Source: an uncultured Clostridia bacterium (GTDB taxonomy: Bacteria; Bacillota; Clostridia; Christensenellales; DTU072). From it: 6,281 nt of DNA. Within the stretch, counting starts at the first letter, position 1; each line of letters starts with the position of its first letter. The translations under genes were made by a program, and so were the position numbers. Location of the stretch: NCBI GenBank assembly GCA_934296355.1, contig CAKRAY010000086.1, positions 1 to 6,281 of the forward strand. Reading direction: 5' to 3'. This document shows, in pieces, positions 1 through 4,500 of this stretch. The notes below the pieces were generated by a model that worked only from the letters and a program-made list of their open reading frames with translations, had not been told where the DNA came from and ran no database searches.

Positions 1-192
1 GTAAGGCGTTCCCCCTTACTGTATCCCCCTAAGGGGAAAATACAAAAAGCGTCGTTTTCGTATTTTCGTATTATACCGTAAATTTTTTTCTTTTTTTAGA
101 TAAATGTTTATTCGCGGGTATATACTTATTAAAGTATACGGCTTATTCGCGTAACTTGGGTGAAGCGTCACACGCTTCTTCCGGTACCAGTC
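1..192 (+). repeat. Structured intergenic repeat, copy 1
   Basis: Non-coding AT-rich element, repeated in diverged form at 324-524. It may start left of the window. Parts in order: a C/G-rich head with two overlapping inverted repeats (GTAAGG 1-6 with CCTTAC 14-19; CCCCTTA 12-18 with TAAGGGG 30-36); hairpin A, 37-47 with 55-66 (11 bp, one bulged C, 7-base loop); a T-rich tract (82-97); the direct-repeat motif TTATTCGCG at 108-116 and 143-151, flanking hairpin B (118-123 with 134-139, loop ACTTATTAAA); and hairpin C (GAAGCGT 162-168 with ACGCTTC 172-178). Similarity to copy 2 ends at GGTAnnnGTC (183-192). A minus-strand open frame here has no RBS and is not credible. Function is unknown: a structured RNA, a REP/MITE-like element, or a protein-binding DNA array are all possible. 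Confidence 0.85.
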
Positions 193-279
193 GCAAGGGG
201 GCATTACATTACAGTCAAAAGAGGTCGTTATCGCGACCTCTTTCTTTGTGTAATTCCATTTGTTTCCCCCTTGGTACCG
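182..279. repeat. Inverted repeat enclosing the terminator
   Basis: CGGTACC (182-188) and AAGGGGG (195-201) are complementary to GGTACCG (273-279) and CCCCCTT (266-272). This gives a 14-bp stem with a 6-base bulge (189-194) that surrounds the terminator hairpin. It overlaps the last bases of repeat copy 1. Its role is not known. The core GGTACC is itself palindromic, so part of the match is expected by chance. Confidence 0.4.
218..249 (+). terminator. Rho-independent-type terminator, likely bidirectional
   Basis: A 10-bp stem, AAAGAGGTCG (218-227) with CGACCTCTTT (234-243), has a 6-base loop that a T-G wobble could tighten to four. On the + strand it is followed by TTTCTTTG. On the - strand the stem is followed by TTTTG, so it could stop transcription from both sides. 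It lies between the two repeat copies and could be the 3' end of a transcript covering copy 1, or of an unseen gene to the left. Confidence 0.75.
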
Positions 280-323
280 ACTAATAAGGAACTCTCTCGT
301 ACCTCGCTCGTTGAGTAAAGTTC

Positions 324-524
324 GTAAGGCGTTCCCCCTTACTGTATCCCCCCTAAGGGGAAATTGTGAAAAGTGTCATTTCCACAATTTCGTATTTTTG
401 CCGTAAACTTTTTTTTTAGATAAAAGTTTATTCGCGACTATTCACTTATCAAAGAATAAGGTTTATTCGCGAAGTTGCGATGCAACGTGCGTACGTTGCT
501 CACACGCTTCCGACGGTATTTGTC
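324..524 (+). repeat. Structured intergenic repeat, copy 2
   Basis: Second copy of the element at 1-192, same orientation. The head is almost identical, with one extra C. Hairpin A (361-371 with 379-390) has arms of different sequence from copy 1 but the same geometry. Hairpin B (TATTC 439-443 with GAATA 454-458) keeps the loop ACTTATCAAA and is again flanked by TTTATTCGCG (427-436 and 462-471). The third region is about 12 bases longer than in copy 1. It contains GCAACGT (482-488) with ACGTTGC (493-499), and an exclusive alternative, GTTGC (474-478) with GCAAC (482-486). The shared tail TCACACGCTTC and GGTAnnnGTC end at 524, directly against the -35 box of the next gene, so the element could affect that promoter. 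Confidence 0.85.
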
Positions 525-554
525 TTGACAGTTTTATAATTTATGTGGTAATAT
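525..554 (+). promoter_or_regulatory. Sigma-70-type promoter for the YcxB-like gene
   Basis: A perfect -35 box TTGACA (525-530), an 18-base spacer, and -10 TAATAT (549-554) preceded by an extended -10 TG (546-547). Transcription would start near 560-562, only about 2-4 bases before the ATG at 564. TATAAT also occurs at 535-540 and 552-557, but neither is correctly spaced from this -35 (4 and 21 bases). Confidence 0.75.
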
Positions 555-563
555 AATTAAGTT

Positions 564-1187
564 ATGAATAGCAATAAACCCGTGATACAAGAAGAGAACC
601 GAGAAAAAGACTATCTCACGATAGAGATATGCGCCGACAAGGACGAATATTTTCGCGCGAATATGTACTATATGCGCAAGTATTTCGGCTTGCGCGAGAT
701 TATACTTCTTGCGTTGCTTCTCGGCATAGGCATAGGCTTATATTTCTTGTCGGGAACGATAGCGATGCTGATTATGTTCGGTATTTGCGTGGTAATTATT
801 TTTATCGCCTTTTTGCTCTTCGTCGCGACGGGTAAAGGCGGGTATAAGATAGACGTAATAAAAAAAGGCGTCGTAAGGCAAAAACTCGAATTCAGAGACA
901 ACGCGATAGTCGTCACTAATTACAATTCCGACGGTAAAGCGCTTTTTGAAGAAACGCATTTTTACGAGCGTTTAGATAAAATCGCGGTTAGAAAGAACGT
1001 AATATATATTTACGCGCAAGCGGCGGTTTTCTATTATATCAAAGCGGATAAATTCGATACGGAAACAAGGCAAAAAATCGTGAATATTCTTCAAGAACAC
1101 GTTCCGCCGCAAACTTTCCGCATGAAAAAGACATATAGAAAATATCCCAAAAAGAAAAAATTAACGCTCGACGACGACGAGGCGTAA
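564..1187 (+). CDS. Membrane protein with YcxB-like C-terminal domain
   Basis: A 207-residue protein of unknown function. A short polar N-terminus (1-42) leads to two closely spaced hydrophobic segments, about 46-63 and 65-88, joined by a tight SG turn: a membrane hairpin with both ends on the same, probably cytoplasmic, side. Residues about 108-178 resemble the YcxB-like C-terminal domain: a beta-rich stretch with F-Y-E-R-L-D-K-I, then a strand (VFYYIKADKF) and a terminal helix (TRQKIVNILQEHV). The tail is strongly basic (about 188-199) and then acidic (DDDEA). ATG 564 was chosen because it opens the frame beside the promoter and keeps the whole domain; the next in-frame ATGs (663, 672) would cut into it. 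No Shine-Dalgarno precedes ATG 564, so translation is probably leaderless. In-frame GTG at 582 also lacks an RBS. The family call comes from layout and motif memory, not a search. It has its own promoter and terminators, so it is probably monocistronic. Confidence 0.8.
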   Translation: MNSNKPVIQEENREKDYLTIEICADKDEYFRANMYYMRKYFGLREIILLALLLGIGIGLYFLSGTIAMLIMFGICVVIIFIAFLLFVATGKGGYKIDVIKKGVVRQKLEFRDNAIVVTNYNSDGKALFEETHFYERLDKIAVRKNVIYIYAQAAVFYYIKADKFDTETRQKIVNILQEHVPPQTFRMKKTYRKYPKKKKLTLDDDEA

Positions 1188-1214
1188 ACGCTTAAATAAA
1201 GCGTGTTTTGCTAT
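1188..1214 (+). terminator. First terminator after the YcxB-like gene
   Basis: Hairpin ACGCTT (1188-1193) with AAGCGT (1199-1204) and a 5-base loop, beginning at the base after the TAA stop. It is followed by GTTTTGC and, from 1213, a six-T run. The stem is short (6 bp), so termination may be partial. A stronger terminator lies downstream. Confidence 0.55.
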
Positions 1215-1245
1215 TTTTTCATTTGGCAAATTTTGACGATATTTT

Positions 1246-1279
1246 GAAGAAACGTAAGCGAAGCGTTTCTTCTTTTTTT
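1246..1279 (+). terminator. Second, strong rho-independent terminator
   Basis: Perfect 9-bp stem GAAGAAACG (1246-1254) with CGTTTCTTC (1264-1272), a 9-base loop, and a run of seven T (1273-1279). It forms a tandem pair with the weaker hairpin at 1188 and should isolate the downstream lipoprotein gene from read-through. Confidence 0.85.
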
Positions 1280-1396
1280 GGTAAAATATTAAGAATACAA
1301 AATAAGTATTAAGCGGCTAACTTTCAAGCGGAAATTTTTTCCTCGAAGTAAAAACGAAATTGCCGATAATAAGAGCGGGAAAATTTTTTTTGCCTA
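1280..1396. other. AT-rich intergenic spacer, no feature seen
   Basis: The stretch between the second terminator and the lipoprotein promoter has A and T runs (for example 1383-1391) but no credible open frame, RNA gene or repeat. The T-tract just upstream of the -35 box could bend DNA or act as an UP-like element; that is inference only. Confidence 0.4.
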
Positions 1397-1425
1397 TTGC
1401 AATATTGCGTTTTATATGATATTAT
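1397..1425 (+). promoter_or_regulatory. Probable promoter of the giant lipoprotein gene
   Basis: -35 TTGCAA (1397-1402; 4 of 6 consensus bases), a 17-base spacer and -10 TATTAT (1420-1425; 5 of 6). Transcription would start near 1432, leaving a leader of about 93 bases before ATG 1525. An overlapping alternative, TTGCCT (1390-1395) with TATATG (1413-1418), is weaker. No operator could be recognised. Confidence 0.55.
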
Positions 1426-1457
1426 TTATATAACTACTTTTATGTACGGCGTATTTT

Positions 1458-1485
1458 CGCGTGTGCGTGTACGTGCGTATATACA
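1458..1485. other. 28-base alternating pyrimidine-purine tract in the leader
   Basis: From C1458 to A1485 every base alternates pyrimidine-purine without a break, mostly CG and TG steps and then TA steps. Alternating CG/TG DNA is known to favour left-handed Z-DNA under negative supercoiling. The tract lies in the predicted 5' leader, between the promoter and the RBS. A functional effect is inference. Confidence 0.6.
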
Positions 1486-1512
1486 AGCGGGCAAAGATGA
1501 ATGCAAGAATTT

Positions 1513-1517
1513 GGAGG
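1513..1517 (+). promoter_or_regulatory. Ribosome binding site that sets the lipoprotein start
   Basis: GGAGG with a 7-base spacer to ATG 1525. It decides against the in-frame ATG at 1501, which would add eight residues (MQEFGGFA), lacks a good RBS of its own, and would place polar sequence ahead of the basic signal-peptide n-region. Confidence 0.9.
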
Positions 1518-1524
1518 TTTTGCA

Positions 1525-4500
1525 ATGAAAACATCAGGCAGAAGAAGAGTTAAAGCAGTCGGCGTTATACTCGCGCTCGTTTTGCTTCTCGTCCTTTCGT
1601 TGACGGCGTTTACCGCGTGTAACGAAAAGAAAGTCGCGTCGATCGAAGTCGACGCCGCTTCCTTGGAAGGCGGTATCTACACCGTAGGCGGGTTTGCCGA
1701 AAACATCGGCAGCATAAAAATCATCGTTACCTACGAAGGCGACGACGTTCCCGGTAAAATCGCGCTCACGAAGTTGATGCTCACTACCGAATCGAGAGAG
1801 GCGATTAATACCGTCGGAGAAAAGCACCTTACCGTGCAGTACGGCGGCAAGACGGCGACTCTCGACGTAGAACTTGTCGAAGACGGCACGGAAGTGGTTT
1901 GCGTGACTTTCCGCGAAAGAGTTACCAATACCGAACTCGCCAAGAAGTACGCGAAGAAAGGCGGTTCTATTACTCCTCCCGACGCGCCGCTCGTAGAGGG
2001 ACAGACTTTCGACGCGTGGGTTGACAGCGACGGTAAGAAATACGATTTGAATAACGTTACCGAAAGCGTTACGCTTACCGCTTCTTACAAAGTCAACAAA
2101 GAGAAGTATACGATTAAAGTTTTCGACTACAAGCAAGAATTGCTCGGTTCTACCGAAGTTAACGGCGGCGAGAAAGTCAATTTCCCGAGCAACGTTAAAG
2201 TCGACCTTAAAAAGTACCCCGAACTCGACGGTTATACCTGGTCGGTAAAATTCCCGACGAAGATAACCGAAGACACCGTCGTTTATATGGTGCCTAAGTT
2301 CAAGAGTTACTCCGTGCTTTTCGCCTATGCTTTTGAAGATAACAAAACCGACGTTAAATATATCGAGTCTTTAAGCGAAGTCGTGACTTACGGCACGGAT
2401 ATAAACAGTATCAAATCGAGCGGTAAGACGAAATTCGCGCTTGCGGAAGAACACATTAAAGGCTTGAAGTACGAAATCGTAACAAGGCCTACCGGCTCTA
2501 CTACGATTACCGCGAACACGACGTTCGTTTACATAGTCCGCGACGCGGGTATTACCGTTACCGTTTATAAAGACGAAAATATGAGCGCGACTCTCGAAAC
2601 GACCGTTCATCGCCCCGGCGACAGTTACGCGTTACCTTCGACCGCGCCCGCGATTTTAGGTTACACGTTCGTCGGTTGGAAGTTGGTCGGTTCCGCGCCC
2701 GAAGTTACGGTAGAACCCGGTAAGGCGTGGGAAGTTTCTTCTCCGAGCGGCAACGCCGTGGCGTTCGTACCCGTGTACAAGAAGGATACCGTTTCGGTTA
2801 AATTCGATTTCATTTTCGACGAAGTGTCGCTTAAGAGCAATCCGTCCGAGAAGTACATGCTTACCGTTACCGTTGCGGACGAGATGACCATAGACGCGCC
2901 CGTTACCTATGTTTACGTTAACGACCTCCTTAACAAAATAGTAAAAGACAAGAAAAAATATCAAGAAAACCTCGTTACCGCCAATAGGCACTCGGATATA
3001 TACGGCGTTAAAGAGAACAGTAGCGCGGAGCGCAACGCGGCGTTCGATTTGTTCGACGGATGCGGAATTATCGAAATTACCGTAATTATGGACGGTAGGA
3101 AGGAGAGCGTTACCGTAAATCAAGCGAGAACGATAAGAACTTCCGACCTCACGTTTACCGTAAGACTTAACGGAAGCACGCCCGGACTCCAATACACGAA
3201 AGTGTCCTATACCGTTCCCGCCGAGCAAGAAGGCGAAGAAGCGGTAACGAAATACGCTCTCGCCGTTACCGGTTATACCGGAGCGTCGGACGTTAATATT
3301 TATATCCCCGCCGCTTATAAACTCGCGGGAGAAGAAGAGGCTCTTCCGGTAATGTTCGTCGATACCGACGCGTTGCAAGGTAAAGACGTAATAAGCCTTT
3401 CGCCCGCTTTGCGTAAAATCGGAGCGAACGCGTTTAACGGCGCGACGATTTTCGGAAATTACGACTTCGCCGATATGGAAATCATCGAAAGCGGCGCGTT
3501 CGAATCGGCAAAAATCATGGGCTCTCTCTCGTTCGGGAAAGTAACTTCTCTCGGCGAGGGCGCGTTCAGAAACGCCGATTTTGCCGGCAACGACCTTACC
3601 TTCAAGGGAACGTTCAGCGTAATAAGCGAAGAATGTTTCTACGGCGTTAAAGGCTTAGGAAAACTCGCTATTCCCGAAAGCGTGACGGGAATCGCCGCGA
3701 AAGCGTTCGAAAACGCCGAAGCGGAAGCGATTGATTCTTTCGAAAAAATAGAAACCGTAGCGGACAGAGCCTTCTACGGCACCGAGTTTACGGAAATGAA
3801 CTTGCCTATGGTCAAGAGTTTAGGTAATGCCGCGCTCGGAAATATGGAAAAACTCGAAAGAGTTTCTCTCGGCGCGAACGCGACCGAAACCGCCGAATTT
3901 AACTTCAACGCGCTCAGCGGTTCTTACGGAGTAAAGAGTATTACCCTCGGCGCGAAAATAATTTCCTTTGTTTTCGACGCGGACGTAGCGAACTTTACCG
4001 TTCTTTCTTCCGTAGAAGTCGACGCGGCTAACGAAAAACTGTTTGCCGACGGAGCGGCGGTTTACACCGTGACGGACGCGACCTACACGCTTATTTATTA
4101 CGCTAACGACAGGACGGGTTCTTATAAAGTCGCGTTACCTAAAGAAAACGCCGCGCTCGTCGTGGACGCCAAGGCGTTCGATTACGCGGTAGTAGCCGTA
4201 TTCGACGTTTCCTCGTATAGTCCGGCGGTAAACAACGTTTGTTCAGGCACCGTTTACGCGGTAGTGGTTAAAGGCGACGATGACGCTACGAAGGTAAAAA
4301 CGGCGTTTACCGGAGCGGAAGTTTATACGCAAGGACAGGGCGGCGCGTACGGTTACGACGAAGAATCCAAGTTAATTTACAAGACGATTGAAGAAAAGGC
4401 GACGGTTACCGTAGTAGGCGGTTACAGATACGCTACCGAAATCATCGTTCCCGCAACGCTCGGCGGCAAGCCGGTTACTCAAATCGCGAACAACGCGTTC

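Noticed and set aside
82..97. T-rich tract after hairpin A as a rho-independent terminator
   Set aside because: The tract starts about 15 bases beyond the end of the hairpin stem, too far for a standard terminator. The same spacing holds in copy 2.
16..204. Minus-strand 62-codon open frame across repeat copy 1
   Set aside because: It overlaps the covarying hairpins, has no RBS, and is not preserved as an equivalent frame in copy 2. The compensatory changes argue for structure, not coding.
1..524. CRISPR array or tRNA/riboswitch in the repeat region
   Set aside because: There are only two long diverged copies with no short regular repeat-spacer pattern. No cloverleaf or known riboswitch core could be recognised.
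629..959. Open frames in other phases and on the minus strand within the YcxB-like gene
   Set aside because: Out-of-phase shadows of the 207-residue protein, without start signals or recognisable sequence.
1501..1503. Earlier in-frame ATG for the lipoprotein
   Set aside because: It has no good RBS, and the GGAGG at 1513-1517 lies inside that extension at ideal spacing for ATG 1525, which gives a standard signal peptide.
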